A stretch of DNA of 64,000 nt, taken from the NCBI RefSeq assembly GCF_028435365.1, contig NZ_JAGTJJ010000021.1, forward strand, positions 62,001 through 126,000, in the 5' to 3' direction. This document shows, in pieces, positions 50,754-59,246 of the stretch (its first letter is position 1; each line of letters begins with the position of its first letter). A program made the position numbers and the translations under genes. This stretch comes from Polyangium jinanense (GTDB lineage Bacteria; Myxococcota; Polyangia; Polyangiales; Polyangiaceae). A model generated the notes under the pieces. It was not told the DNA's origin, searched no databases, and saw only the letters and a program-made list of their open reading frames with translations.

Positions 50754-52215
50754 CGTCCCCCTCCATCGACGGAGTATCCGCCTCGCTCTCGCCCATCGTC
50801 TCCATCTCGACCGCGACACGCTCGAGCCAGTCCGCCCGATCTGTGCTCCCGTGCTCACGGAAGATTCGCCCGAGGGCGCGCGCAGCTTCCGGTCCACTCG
50901 ACAACCGCCACTCCTCCGGCTCACCGTCGCTCGCGATCTGCACGGCACGCCAGAATGCGCCCGCGGCATGCTCAATATCCCGCTGCGAGACGAGAACCTG
51001 CCCAGCCATGCGATAGGCCTCAATCGCGAACATCCGCTCACCCTGCCCAGCGGCCAGCTGCCCGGCCTCGGCGAAGGCGAGCGCAGCCTCGCCGCTCTTG
51101 CCCGCCGCGAGCAGGCCGGAGCCGACCGCGAGCTGGGCCTGCGCGGAGAGCGCCGGCAGCTTCGCCGCGTCGGCTTCCGCGCGAGCCTCGCGAAAGATGG
51201 CCGCCGCGGTATCCGGGGCGCGCGCCTGCATGGCGAATCCACCCATGACGAGCCCCATCATCACGGCGAGTTTCCCGAGCCCCGCCCCGCGACAAAGCGC
51301 CTTCGCCTCGCGCATGAGGGCAACCGCTCGCGATGCATCGCCCTTGATCATCGCACCCGCTGCGCCGATGACGAACCCGCGAAGTTCGCGCATGGGCTCA
51401 GGCCGCAAAAGCGGCTCCGGAATGCCTTTCTCGATCGCGTCGGAGCGTGCCTTCTCCGTAGCTTCCGCGATCACGCGGGCTTGCTGGGACGTGAGCGGGG
51501 GAGTCCGCACCTTGTGCGGCGGCGGAACCTCATCCGGCCCGGCCATGCCCGCCATCCGCATCCCATCGGCCCCGGGGGGCGCCGATGCCGCAGCCGAAAG
51601 CATGGCCTCGACGTCGCGTTGCACCTCGCGTGTGTCGAGCCGTGCGTCCACGACGAGCGCCAAGTCGCCGCGCCTCTCGGCGATCGACCTGCAGATTGAT
51701 TCGTCCAAGTCGACGATAACCCATCGAACACGTGCAAGCTCTGGCCGCTCGACGAGCGCAGCGACGTCCTCCATCCATTGCTTCGGATCGCGCACCCAGA
51801 CAGGCGAAAGCACGACCACGAGCCCCTCCAGCGGGGAGCCGAGGGAGTCGACCGCGGCCCTCAGCTCCAAACCGAAGCGTCCCAGCGTGGACGGGGCACG
51901 CGCTTCGGCGGGCATCGGGCGGATCGTGACCCCCTCGCCCGCCTTCTCGTGCAGCTCGGCGAGCTCCTCCATGTCGGCTCGCAGCTCCTCGCTGCGGAGG
52001 CTCCAGCCGTCATCCGTCGTCTCGGTCGGCGCTTCGAGGAAGACGAACGGGCAGAGGTTCTCCTGGTGGTGCTCCGCCGCGGCGATGTGCTCGAGGGCCG
52101 CGATGCGGATGGGATCGGACGTGGTCACGTGCAGGAGCCGCAGTTCCGGCTCGGCGATGAACGTCTGCATTGCCTCGGCCACGTGGACGAGGGGATCCGT
52201 GATGCTCTTGAACAT
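50731..52215 (-). CDS. T6SS-island protein, Rossmann-like and TPR-like halves
   Basis: A 494-residue cytoplasmic protein between vgrG and rhs, overlapping rhs by 23 bp. Residues 1-200 alternate strands and helices (LRLLHVTTSDPIRIAALEHI, PLEGLVVVLSPVWVRD, RVRWVIVDLDESI) without a clear P-loop. Residues 270-460 are TPR-like helices (ASRAVALMREAKALCRGAGL, AQAQLAVGSGLLAAGKSGEA). Genes in this position often encode adaptors that fold or load an Rhs effector onto VgrG. That role is inferred from position. No known adaptor family was recognised. Confidence 0.65.
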   Translation of the reverse strand: MFKSITDPLVHVAEAMQTFIAEPELRLLHVTTSDPIRIAALEHIAAAEHHQENLCPFVFLEAPTETTDDGWSLRSEELRADMEELAELHEKAGEGVTIRPMPAEARAPSTLGRFGLELRAAVDSLGSPLEGLVVVLSPVWVRDPKQWMEDVAALVERPELARVRWVIVDLDESICRSIAERRGDLALVVDARLDTREVQRDVEAMLSAAASAPPGADGMRMAGMAGPDEVPPPHKVRTPPLTSQQARVIAEATEKARSDAIEKGIPEPLLRPEPMRELRGFVIGAAGAMIKGDASRAVALMREAKALCRGAGLGKLAVMMGLVMGGFAMQARAPDTAAAIFREARAEADAAKLPALSAQAQLAVGSGLLAAGKSGEAALAFAEAGQLAAGQGERMFAIEAYRMAGQVLVSQRDIEHAAGAFWRAVQIASDGEPEEWRLSSGPEAARALGRIFREHGSTDRADWLERVAVEMETMGESEADTPSMEGDDACCDAV

Positions 52216-52225
52216 GGCCGCCCCC

Positions 52226-54529
52226 TCAATTCACGCTGGCAATGCCCGTGGCCACGTTGAATGCGCCGCCGCTGACGTCCACCTTGCCCCCGGACGACGA
52301 CACCCCGCCACCGTCCGCCGCAACGACGCCTCCAGGCCCCGAGAGAACCGCTACCGCACTACCCGAGACCGTCGCGGTGCTCCCGCACATCGTCGCCTCG
52401 GCCGGACTGCTCATGGTCGCGTTCCCGTCGAGGAGCACGGTGCTCCCGCCGGTCGACGACATGCACGCGTTGCCATCGAGTAGCACCTGGCTACCCGCGG
52501 CAGACTTCGCGCAGACGTTCGCATCGAGCAGCACTTCCGCGCCGCCCGTCGCCTTTGCGAGCGCGTTCGCATCGAGGAACATGCGCGACCCAGCGGCCGA
52601 TTGCAGGAGCGCGTTCGGGTCGAGAACCAACGTCGCCCCGCCACCGGCCGTGATCGTGATCTTCCCCGGCTCGATGAGCACGAAACTCCCGCCACACTCG
52701 AGTCGGATCGACGCGGGCGCCTGAACGTGTACTGTGTCCGACGCGTCGAGCTCGTACTTCCCGCGCACGGTCACCGCGCCGCCGCGTACGCCTCCAGGCT
52801 TCGGCTCGTCCCCGTCGATGATCGTCCGCTGATTTCCTCGCACGTGGATGTGCTGGCTGCCGTCGACCGTGAGTCCTTGGTTCCCGCGGACGTGCTCCGT
52901 GTCGTCGCCGTCCACGGTCTGCGTGCGCTTGCCGTGCACCGCGGCGGAGCGGTCGTGCTCGACAACCTCATTGTAATCGCGCTGGGCGTGCACGTAGATT
53001 TCCTCTGCACCCGTAGCGTCGTCGAAGCGGATCTCGTTATGTCCGTCTCCGCCGAACGTCTTCGTGCGGATTCCGCTGCGCGTCTTCTGCTGCGGCAGCG
53101 CATACGGCGGCACGTTCGCTGCGTGGTACAAGCTCCCGATGACGAAAGGCCGATCGGGGTCGCCCTCCAGGAAGGCCACGACGACCTCGTGCCCCACGCG
53201 CGGCAAGAACTGCGCGCCCCAGCCCGCGCCCGCCGAGGATTGCATGACGCGAAGCCAGCACGAGCTGCGCTCGTCCTTCTTTCCCTGCCGATCCCAATGG
53301 AATTGCACCTTGACGCGGCCGTAGGCGTCCGTGTGCAGCTCCTCCTTGCCGGGCCCGACGACGATCGCCGTCTGCGGCCCCGAGATCACAGGTCGGGGGG
53401 TCGTGCGGGAGGGACGAACCCTCACGTCCGCGCCCACGACCTCGAAACGATTTTCGTAGGAGGACTCTCCATCGGTGAGAATGGCATCCGGCATCGGCGC
53501 GGTGCCCTGGTGTTCGACCCGCATAACCAGATAGGCCCCATTCATGCGATCGTCAGGATGGTCCATGAGCAGGAACGTCTTCCCCGGAATGACCCGGCAC
53601 GAATCGCTCTCCCCGGCCCCGCTTCGCGCCCGGGTCCGCAGCTCCTCGAGCTGCATGGCCGCGAGCTCTGCGCCGCGCTCCGGCGTCTCATAGCGCCCCG
53701 GATACTCGTAGACCTCCAGCTCCGAATCTTCGTCAGCCTTCTTGGCGGCTTCTAGCGAGAGCGCCGGCTTCCTGAACTCGTAATCCCGCAGCGTGACCTT
53801 GCCGGAATGTACCCGCTCTGCCCACGCGAACCTGGAGACGTGCTCCCCATGCGCCATGGCGCCGAGCGGTGCACGGAAGGCGAGCGTTCCGCCGGAGATC
53901 GGCGCATGCGCTGTGGGCCCGTCAGCCATCACGAGGATGCTGTCATCGTCAAAGAAGTAATGGATCCCCTCCTCTTCGAGAAGCCGGGAGACGAAGGCCC
54001 AATCGGTCTCTCGATACTGGACACAATAATCCCGCCGCATTCGATCCTTCCCGAGCGCGAAGCGGAAGCTACCCCTGCGGACTCCAGCGGATTCGAGCAC
54101 GGCAGCAACGATCTCGGGCGCCGACCGCTCCTGAAAGATGCGGTTGTCCCTGCGATGGAGAAGTCGCGTGACCTCCGGGACGAGCACGGCCCGGTACGCG
54201 GTCCCCGTCTTTCCGTCGTCGAGCTGCACGAACTCGGCGATCATGCCGCGAACCGTCCGCGTGCTCTCGCCCGTATCGAACGTAAGAGTAGCCGTTCGGC
54301 CTGCATGGTCCGCCATAGCTGCGTGGACCGTCTGCGCGATGGCCACCGGATTGATCGGCAGGGATCCGACGCCCAGCTTGTCGAGCAACCCACCGACGAT
54401 TCCCTGCAGCGGAAAGCCCCGAACAACATCAATTTCAAATCGGAAAAGCTCCGACAGACCTTCTGAGCCGCTGAGCCGAACCCCACGCAATAGTTCGCCA
54501 GCCCCCTCGATCGAAAGGAGGATATTCAT
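52226..54529 (-). CDS. vgrG: T6SS spike protein VgrG, second copy
   Basis: A 767-residue VgrG. The core has ELFRFEIDVVRGFPLQGIVG, RRDYCVQYRETDWAFVSRLL then EEEGIHYFFDDD, GRVKVQFHWDRQGKKDERSS and SCWLRVMQSSAGAGWGAQFL. The C-terminal part (about residues 640-767) is a regular beta-helix with a 16-residue period (VLLDANVCAKSAAGSQ, VLLDGNACMSSTGGST, VLLDGNATMSS), a long needle without a toxin domain. It heads island B, 10 bp before the TPR-type gene and then the Rhs effector. It shares the plan of the island A VgrG but not its peptidoglycan-binding tail. Confidence 0.92.
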   Translation of the reverse strand: MNILLSIEGAGELLRGVRLSGSEGLSELFRFEIDVVRGFPLQGIVGGLLDKLGVGSLPINPVAIAQTVHAAMADHAGRTATLTFDTGESTRTVRGMIAEFVQLDDGKTGTAYRAVLVPEVTRLLHRRDNRIFQERSAPEIVAAVLESAGVRRGSFRFALGKDRMRRDYCVQYRETDWAFVSRLLEEEGIHYFFDDDSILVMADGPTAHAPISGGTLAFRAPLGAMAHGEHVSRFAWAERVHSGKVTLRDYEFRKPALSLEAAKKADEDSELEVYEYPGRYETPERGAELAAMQLEELRTRARSGAGESDSCRVIPGKTFLLMDHPDDRMNGAYLVMRVEHQGTAPMPDAILTDGESSYENRFEVVGADVRVRPSRTTPRPVISGPQTAIVVGPGKEELHTDAYGRVKVQFHWDRQGKKDERSSCWLRVMQSSAGAGWGAQFLPRVGHEVVVAFLEGDPDRPFVIGSLYHAANVPPYALPQQKTRSGIRTKTFGGDGHNEIRFDDATGAEEIYVHAQRDYNEVVEHDRSAAVHGKRTQTVDGDDTEHVRGNQGLTVDGSQHIHVRGNQRTIIDGDEPKPGGVRGGAVTVRGKYELDASDTVHVQAPASIRLECGGSFVLIEPGKITITAGGGATLVLDPNALLQSAAGSRMFLDANALAKATGGAEVLLDANVCAKSAAGSQVLLDGNACMSSTGGSTVLLDGNATMSSPAEATMCGSTATVSGSAVAVLSGPGGVVAADGGGVSSSGGKVDVSGGAFNVATGIASVN

Positions 54530-54625
54530 TGCCCTGACCCCTACGTGCAGGATCCCCGAAGAGTCGGAGAGCCTGGATAGGCGGCAGGTTGTCCGACCGA
54601 CATGCTGACCGTCAAGGATAGAAGT

Positions 54626-54662
54626 GCGAAGCGTGCTTCGCGTAGGACATTTTACGTCCTAC
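54626..54662. promoter_or_regulatory. Two adjacent perfect inverted repeats, candidate operators
   Basis: GCGAAGC and GCTTCGC face each other across two bases (54626-54641). Immediately after, GTAGGAC and GTCCTAC face each other across seven bases (54642-54662). They lie in the 307-bp gap between the divergent vgrG island B and an ECF sigma factor gene. The second has the spacing of an operator for a dimeric regulator. Confidence 0.45.
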
Positions 54663-54836
54663 AAACTGAGATACGCAAGAGGTGGACCGTGGTACGGGTC
54701 ACCACGTGTCGGGTTTCTGACGTCGGCAGTGCAGCAGAACGAACCCTGCCTGACCAAGGAATCTCACGTTAGGTTCGGCGGAGTGAGCCGCGCGGATTTT
54801 CGGTTACCGTTCTCCTGCTGCGGGCAAGAAGCGAGT

Positions 54837-55712
54837 GTGGGGAAGAAACTGAACGAACCCGATCTTCTCGCCGAGCTCCTCGCCCTTCGTCCGGATCTCG
54901 TCCAGCGCTTCGCGCGTCTCCGCTGCGGGCGCGCCGATGCCGATGATCTGGCGCAGAACACGTTGATCCGCGGCGTCCGCAGCCTCCATACCTACCGGTC
55001 CGAGGGCGAGCTCCGGCGCTGGGCGATGGGCGTCGCGAACAACGTGTATCGGCGCCATCGCAGGACGGTGCGTCGTCGAAACAAGGTGATCGTGACGGAG
55101 CCAGAGGCCGCGGTGGAAGCGTTTGCCCCCGGCCCCTCGCCCGACGTGAGCGCGCAGCTCGGCGAGGCGCGTGAGCGCCTCTACGCGGCGGTCGACGCGA
55201 TGCCCGACGTCTTGTTCGAGGTGTTCTTCCTCGTCTACCTCGAAGAGTACACGCTCGAGGAAGCGCGTAAGGAGCTCAGGATCTCGAAGAACGCGGTGAA
55301 GATGCGCGCGCTCCGCGTGCGCCGATACCTTCGCAAGGAGATGCGCGACTTCCGCGACGCGTACTACAGCGTCGTGCCCCCGATGCCGCCGAGCGGGCCG
55401 CTTGCCCTCCTCGTGCAGAGGGCCGCGCCGATGCTCGGGCACATGGCGAGCGTGCTCATGGCGGCCCTGCTGCCTGTTGTTCGGGGCGGCGGGGGCCGAA
55501 CTCGCAGCCCCCCTCCGGCTCTGCTTCCGGAAACGGGACCGAGAAAACCACCTACCCGATTCCGGGGCGCGTCCTCCCCTTTCGTCCGCCGGTCCCAGGT
55601 CTTCGCCGCGACCTCTCCGAACCGGTCCCCTGCGCCTCCTCCGGCCCCGGCAATAGCTCCGCCGCGCTTACCCCCAGCGCAGCCGCGATCCTCAGGCACG
55701 TCTCGACCGTGA
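54837..55712 (+). CDS. ECF-type sigma factor with C-terminal extension
   Basis: Start GTG 54837 is assumed because sigma homology begins there (GKKLNEPDLLAELLALRPDL); a longer frame to 54624 has no such signal. Region 2 is RCGRADADDLAQNTLIRGVR to RWAMGVANNVYRRHRRTVRR. Region 4 is MPDVLFEVFFLVYLEEYTLE then ARKELRISKNAVKMRALRVR. After residue 185 there is a hydrophobic segment (LALLVQRAAPMLGHMASVLM), suggesting a membrane-tethered sigma factor. The last 70 residues are Pro/Arg-rich and overlap the opposite-strand XRE gene, so the true C-terminus may lie near 55500. It diverges from vgrG island B. Confidence 0.78.
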   Translation: MGKKLNEPDLLAELLALRPDLVQRFARLRCGRADADDLAQNTLIRGVRSLHTYRSEGELRRWAMGVANNVYRRHRRTVRRRNKVIVTEPEAAVEAFAPGPSPDVSAQLGEARERLYAAVDAMPDVLFEVFFLVYLEEYTLEEARKELRISKNAVKMRALRVRRYLRKEMRDFRDAYYSVVPPMPPSGPLALLVQRAAPMLGHMASVLMAALLPVVRGGGGRTRSPPPALLPETGPRKPPTRFRGASSPFVRRSQVFAATSPNRSPAPPPAPAIAPPRLPPAQPRSSGTSRP

Positions 55713-55869
55713 TGTTGACCCGCCCGTGCTCGGTGCTCGAAAGGTTCCCCTTCGCGACGCCGCTCCTCTTGGCGAGCTGGTCCAGCGACATCCCTTGCTC
55801 GAGGCGGATGTCCCGGATGCGCGCGCCGATCTCGACGAGCAGGGGAGACGTGACTTGCCGACGTGGCAT
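55552..55869 (-). CDS. XRE-family transcriptional regulator
   Basis: A 105-residue protein from ATG 55869 (GGAG nine bases upstream). Residues 15-72 are a standard XRE helix-turn-helix: IGARIRDIRLEQGMSLDQLA, KRSGVAKGNLSSTEHGRVNI, TVETCLRIAAALGVSAAELL. The last 30 residues are a disordered Gly/Arg-rich tail. It overlaps the end of the ECF sigma frame on the opposite strand and follows the reverse-strand gene at 55887 by 17 bp, so the two may be cotranscribed. Confidence 0.82.
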   Translation of the reverse strand: MPRRQVTSPLLVEIGARIRDIRLEQGMSLDQLAKRSGVAKGNLSSTEHGRVNITVETCLRIAAALGVSAAELLPGPEEAQGTGSERSRRRPGTGGRKGRTRPGIG

Positions 55870-55886
55870 GGCCCTGTCTCCGTAGC

Positions 55887-56549
55887 TCAAACCCGCGCCC
55901 AGAGGCGGATGCGGGTCGGAGGGGCCCGGAGCTCGGAGGGGGTGTTGCGGTCGACGTCCCCGTTGGCCGGCAGAAGGTCGATCGTGCCCTCGTCGTCCAG
56001 GCGACGCAGCGCGGGCATGAGGCTGTCCGAGAAGGACATGTCACGCAGGATATCCCGGAGACGCCCAATGCTGATGGTGCCGTCCGCGTCCTCGCGCTGC
56101 CGCGACAGAACGAGGTGCACGAGGCCGTCGATATACGCCTCCTCCCCGAGCTGCCGGAGGCCCACGGCATACTTGACGACCTCTCGTGCCGCCCGCTGGT
56201 AATGCGGGGGCGCGCGCAGGAGCTCGATCAGCAGGAATTCCCAGCGGTCGTCCCCGAGCATCGTCCCCGCGGAGACGCGCGTCTCGCGGGGCAACCGATT
56301 TGGCGGAACGGGAGGGAGAAGGGTCGACAGAGGAGGCTCGCGGAATGCGTTCAGGAAGCTATCCGCCTTGCGGCCGAGGAACGCCCAGAATCGATCCCAT
56401 CGCGACGGCCCGCACTTCGTATCCATGATCGTGTCTCGCGGTGGCTCGGAATGCGCCAAGCTCATCCGCGTTCCGCTCTGCGGCGGAAGCGCCGAGCAGT
56501 CCATCACGGTCGTTGCTGCGTCGTCGTCGACGTCCCGAAGAGCATTCAT
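55887..56549 (-). CDS. Hypothetical protein
   Basis: A 220-residue protein from ATG 56549 behind GGAGGAACG, preferred to a longer frame at 56639. It is cytoplasmic, with an acidic N-terminus (MNALRDVDDDAATT), a central part with DRFWAFLGRKADSFLNAFRE and LGDDRWEFLLIELLRAPPHY, and a helical second half (AYIDGLVHLVLSRQREDADG, LRDILRDMSFSDSLMPALRR). The second half could be a winged-helix domain. No family is confirmed. It leads into the XRE gene. Confidence 0.6.
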   Translation of the reverse strand: MNALRDVDDDAATTVMDCSALPPQSGTRMSLAHSEPPRDTIMDTKCGPSRWDRFWAFLGRKADSFLNAFREPPLSTLLPPVPPNRLPRETRVSAGTMLGDDRWEFLLIELLRAPPHYQRAAREVVKYAVGLRQLGEEAYIDGLVHLVLSRQREDADGTISIGRLRDILRDMSFSDSLMPALRRLDDEGTIDLLPANGDVDRNTPSELRAPPTRIRLWARV

Positions 56550-56749
56550 CGTTCCTCCGTCGGCATCGGTGCGGCGCCCCGGTTCGCCGCCGTCTAAGAT
56601 CGGCGACAAGTCGTGCTCGGACGTGGGCGAGGCCTTCACCGACCCCAGTGGATTCGTGTGCGCGCAGCGCTGTGCTTGCCCAGAAGTGGGCTGCGGTACG
56701 CGAATCCACTGCGAACGGTGAAACGTCGCGGATGAGGCGGCTGGCTATT

Positions 56750-57700
56750 TCATTTTCGTGCTTCCGCATCGCGAATTGCGTTCGCGATCATCCACACGGA
56801 CGTCGACCGTTGCACGTAGCGGCGCGGCGGGAGAGCCTTGGTATTGCTCGGCATCTCCGATTCCGGATCCTCTTGCGGGCGTGCCAGCCTTGACCGCACA
56901 AAGGCAGTGCAGCGCGCGGTTTCCTCAGAATGTCCGCTCTGCGCGCCAGCCGCGAAACCGTCCGCCGCGCGCGACCCGGCATCCGGCGTCGCGGCAAGAA
57001 TCACTGCCGCCGTCGCCCCGAAGCCAATCAACCGCGCAGGGCTCCGGTGAAGCGTGCCGAAAAATCGCACCCAGAGCGAGCCCACGTGTGCACGCGCCTC
57101 GCGCGCTGCGAAGCCAAGCAGCGCGAGCGGAATGGCCCAGGCCCGACGACGCCGGCGCGAGCGGGGCGCCACGTCGCGCACGGCGATGCGCGCTCGGTCG
57201 AGCACGCAATCCACCCGCGCGCGCATCGTGCTCCACGGGATGCCATGGTCCTCGGCGAGGTCCTTGATGTCCTTGTCCTCGTAGAAGTGCTCGAGGAGCA
57301 ACGACCCGTCATCCCGGCTGAGGCGCTCGAATACGGTGGATGCGATTACCCTGTCCTCGAAGGGCCCGAGATACGCTTCCTTCTCCTCCGCAACGAGCTC
57401 AATGTCCTCTTCGGGCGCGGGCGATTCTCGTGAGCGAAAGGCATCCCGCCGGTTCGTCATGGCCGCATATTTCGCGAGCGTGCAGAGCCACGCGCCAAAC
57501 GCGTCGTCATCTTTTGGATCCGGTCGCTCCATTTCGGGCTTGCCACACGCGAGTACGAATGCATCATGGACGACATCATCGACATGCGCCGCGTGCACTC
57601 CAATCGACCGAACGACCGCGGCCATGGCGACCCGGTGCCGGAGCAGAGCTTCCTTGGAGACCCGGAGCTCGTTCGCGCAGTCGTCGATGCCGCGTGTCAT
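56750..57700 (-). CDS. ECF-type sigma factor with membrane segment
   Basis: A 316-residue protein from ATG 57700, eight bases after AGAGG. Region 2: VHAAHVDDVVHDAFVLACGK to FGAWLCTLAKYAAMTNRRDA. Region 4: RLSRDDGSLLLEHFYEDKDI then KDLAEDHGIPWSTMRARVDC. After residue 185 an Arg-rich stretch (RSRRRRRAWAIPLALLGFAA) and a hydrophobic segment (RLIGFGATAAVILAATPDA) suggest a membrane-linked sigma factor, a type seen in myxobacteria. The C-terminus is outside any known domain. It is divergent from the Pro-rich envelope protein at 57847, which is a likely target. Confidence 0.8.
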   Translation of the reverse strand: MTRGIDDCANELRVSKEALLRHRVAMAAVVRSIGVHAAHVDDVVHDAFVLACGKPEMERPDPKDDDAFGAWLCTLAKYAAMTNRRDAFRSRESPAPEEDIELVAEEKEAYLGPFEDRVIASTVFERLSRDDGSLLLEHFYEDKDIKDLAEDHGIPWSTMRARVDCVLDRARIAVRDVAPRSRRRRRAWAIPLALLGFAAREARAHVGSLWVRFFGTLHRSPARLIGFGATAAVILAATPDAGSRAADGFAAGAQSGHSEETARCTAFVRSRLARPQEDPESEMPSNTKALPPRRYVQRSTSVWMIANAIRDAEARK

Positions 57701-57846
57701 TCCGGATACCTCTCGGCCGAGCCTCGGCCCGGTGCCCCGTCCCTGCTCGCGTTGACTGGTCCCACGAAGGTAAAGGGCACGAGAAGCCTCCCATCACGAA
57801 AAAATCGACGGACCCCCCGAAGATTTCTGGTCGAGGGGCCTGAAAC

Positions 57847-58878
57847 GTGAAGCCGCACACGGCCAGAGGCCATGGCGGGCGCCTCGGCGTCGGGGGCTGC
57901 ACGATTGTCCTGGCGTTGACCTGGCCATCGTCGTCGTTCGCGGCGGACGAGGTGCCGCGTCATCGCGTCGAGCTCACGGCGGATCGCTCGCTCCCCGGAT
58001 GCTCCAACCCGTTCGACTTCAGCGCCATCCTCACGAACTGGCTGCCCGTGAGCACCCTGGACCCGACCGCCACGCGTTCGCTCGTCGTGCGGATCCGGCG
58101 GCTACCGGATGGCGGGAAGTCGGTCGACACGACGATCACGGACGAGGCCGGAGCCGTGGCGCACTCCGAGCATCACGACTACCCGCCGACGGACGACTGC
58201 TTCAAAGTGTTGTACTGGACGGCGTTCGACGCGGCGAAACGGATCCGCGAGCTCGCGCCGCCACAAGAGGAGGAGCCTGCCGCACCGCTACCGCCCGAGC
58301 CTGCGCCGCCCGAGCCCGCGCCGCCCAAGCCTGCTCCGGCCCCGCCCTGCCCGGCGTGCCCGCCACCGCCAAAGCCGCCAGCTACGCCTCCCATGCGCGG
58401 TTTCGTGGCTCTAGGTGCGACGATCTCCCGTGGAGCCGCGCCGGAGTGGGGACCGGGCCTCCGCCTCGCGGGGGGCCTACAACTCGCATCCTTCACGCTC
58501 GAGCTCGATGGCCAGTGGATGCCGCTCCTGAACACGCGCCGTGCAGGATTGACCGACGTTGACATCCACACGTTCGGCCTGACGGGCGCTGGCTGTTTCA
58601 AGCGCGCGCCGCTCCTCGGTTGCCTGTTGGTCACCGGTGGGATCGTGGGTACGGTGGTGTCGAGCAGGGACTATGCATGGCGGGGCGCAGGTGGTTTCTT
58701 CGGCGCGGGAGCGCGCACCGCGGTGGAATTTCCGCTCTCGTCACACCTGATGGCACGCGTGGACGTCGAGGTCGCGCTACCGCTCATTGGCGCCCGCTTG
58801 GATTTCTTCGGGCCCTCGCCTTGGGAGCACCTAATTCCCGTCGCGACCGGCGGCGGCTCGCTCTTGTACGCGTTCTGA
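57847..58878 (+). CDS. Pro-rich envelope protein with outer-membrane-like C-terminal domain
   Basis: A 343-residue protein from GTG 57847. The signal peptide ends PSSSFAAD. Residues 40-130 form a periplasmic domain with a Cys pair (LPGCSNPFDF, DDCFKVLYW). A Pro-rich hinge (PPEPAPPEPAPPKPAPAPPC) spans residues 140-175, and the last 160 residues alternate hydrophobic and glycine-rich strands (GLRLAGGLQLASFTLELDGQ) ending in YAF, as in small outer-membrane barrels. It is divergent from an ECF sigma gene, a pairing common in myxobacteria. Confidence 0.72.
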   Translation: MKPHTARGHGGRLGVGGCTIVLALTWPSSSFAADEVPRHRVELTADRSLPGCSNPFDFSAILTNWLPVSTLDPTATRSLVVRIRRLPDGGKSVDTTITDEAGAVAHSEHHDYPPTDDCFKVLYWTAFDAAKRIRELAPPQEEEPAAPLPPEPAPPEPAPPKPAPAPPCPACPPPPKPPATPPMRGFVALGATISRGAAPEWGPGLRLAGGLQLASFTLELDGQWMPLLNTRRAGLTDVDIHTFGLTGAGCFKRAPLLGCLLVTGGIVGTVVSSRDYAWRGAGGFFGAGARTAVEFPLSSHLMARVDVEVALPLIGARLDFFGPSPWEHLIPVATGGGSLLYAF

Positions 58879-58943
58879 GGGGGCGTGCAGCCGCAGCGTC
58901 CTCGGCGTATCATTCAGGGCTCCCGAGCCCGTGGGGAGACCAA

Positions 58944-59192
58944 ATGCCCTTGTCCAAGAAAGAAGAATCGTGGACTCACGAAATCCGCGCGCACCTGGTC
59001 GCTTTATCGCGCGAACCGGAGAGGCCGGCTCTGGACATCGAGTGGCTCATTGCGCGATGCGATGATACGCTGGTTCGCTATGAAGGCCATTGGCAACAAG
59101 CATCATATCGGCAGCTAACGAAGGATGTTGCCAATTTCGCCGATGAGTTCCCCGGCATGCTCCCGCAGGAGCTCGTGTGCGCGCCAGAGTGA
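58944..59192 (+). CDS. Small hypothetical protein
   Basis: An 82-residue acidic helical protein from ATG 58944 behind GGGAGACC. It reads MPLSKKEESWTHEIRAHLVA with later WLIARCDDTLVRYEGHWQQA. No family is recognised. A good ribosome site and normal coding character support it being real. It may share the transcript of the preceding gene, 65 bp away. Confidence 0.55.
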   Translation: MPLSKKEESWTHEIRAHLVALSREPERPALDIEWLIARCDDTLVRYEGHWQQASYRQLTKDVANFADEFPGMLPQELVCAPE

Positions 59193-59246
59193 ACGAGTAC
59201 GGGGCGTCATCGGGGCACTTCCCTGACGCCCGTGGGATATCCAGAA

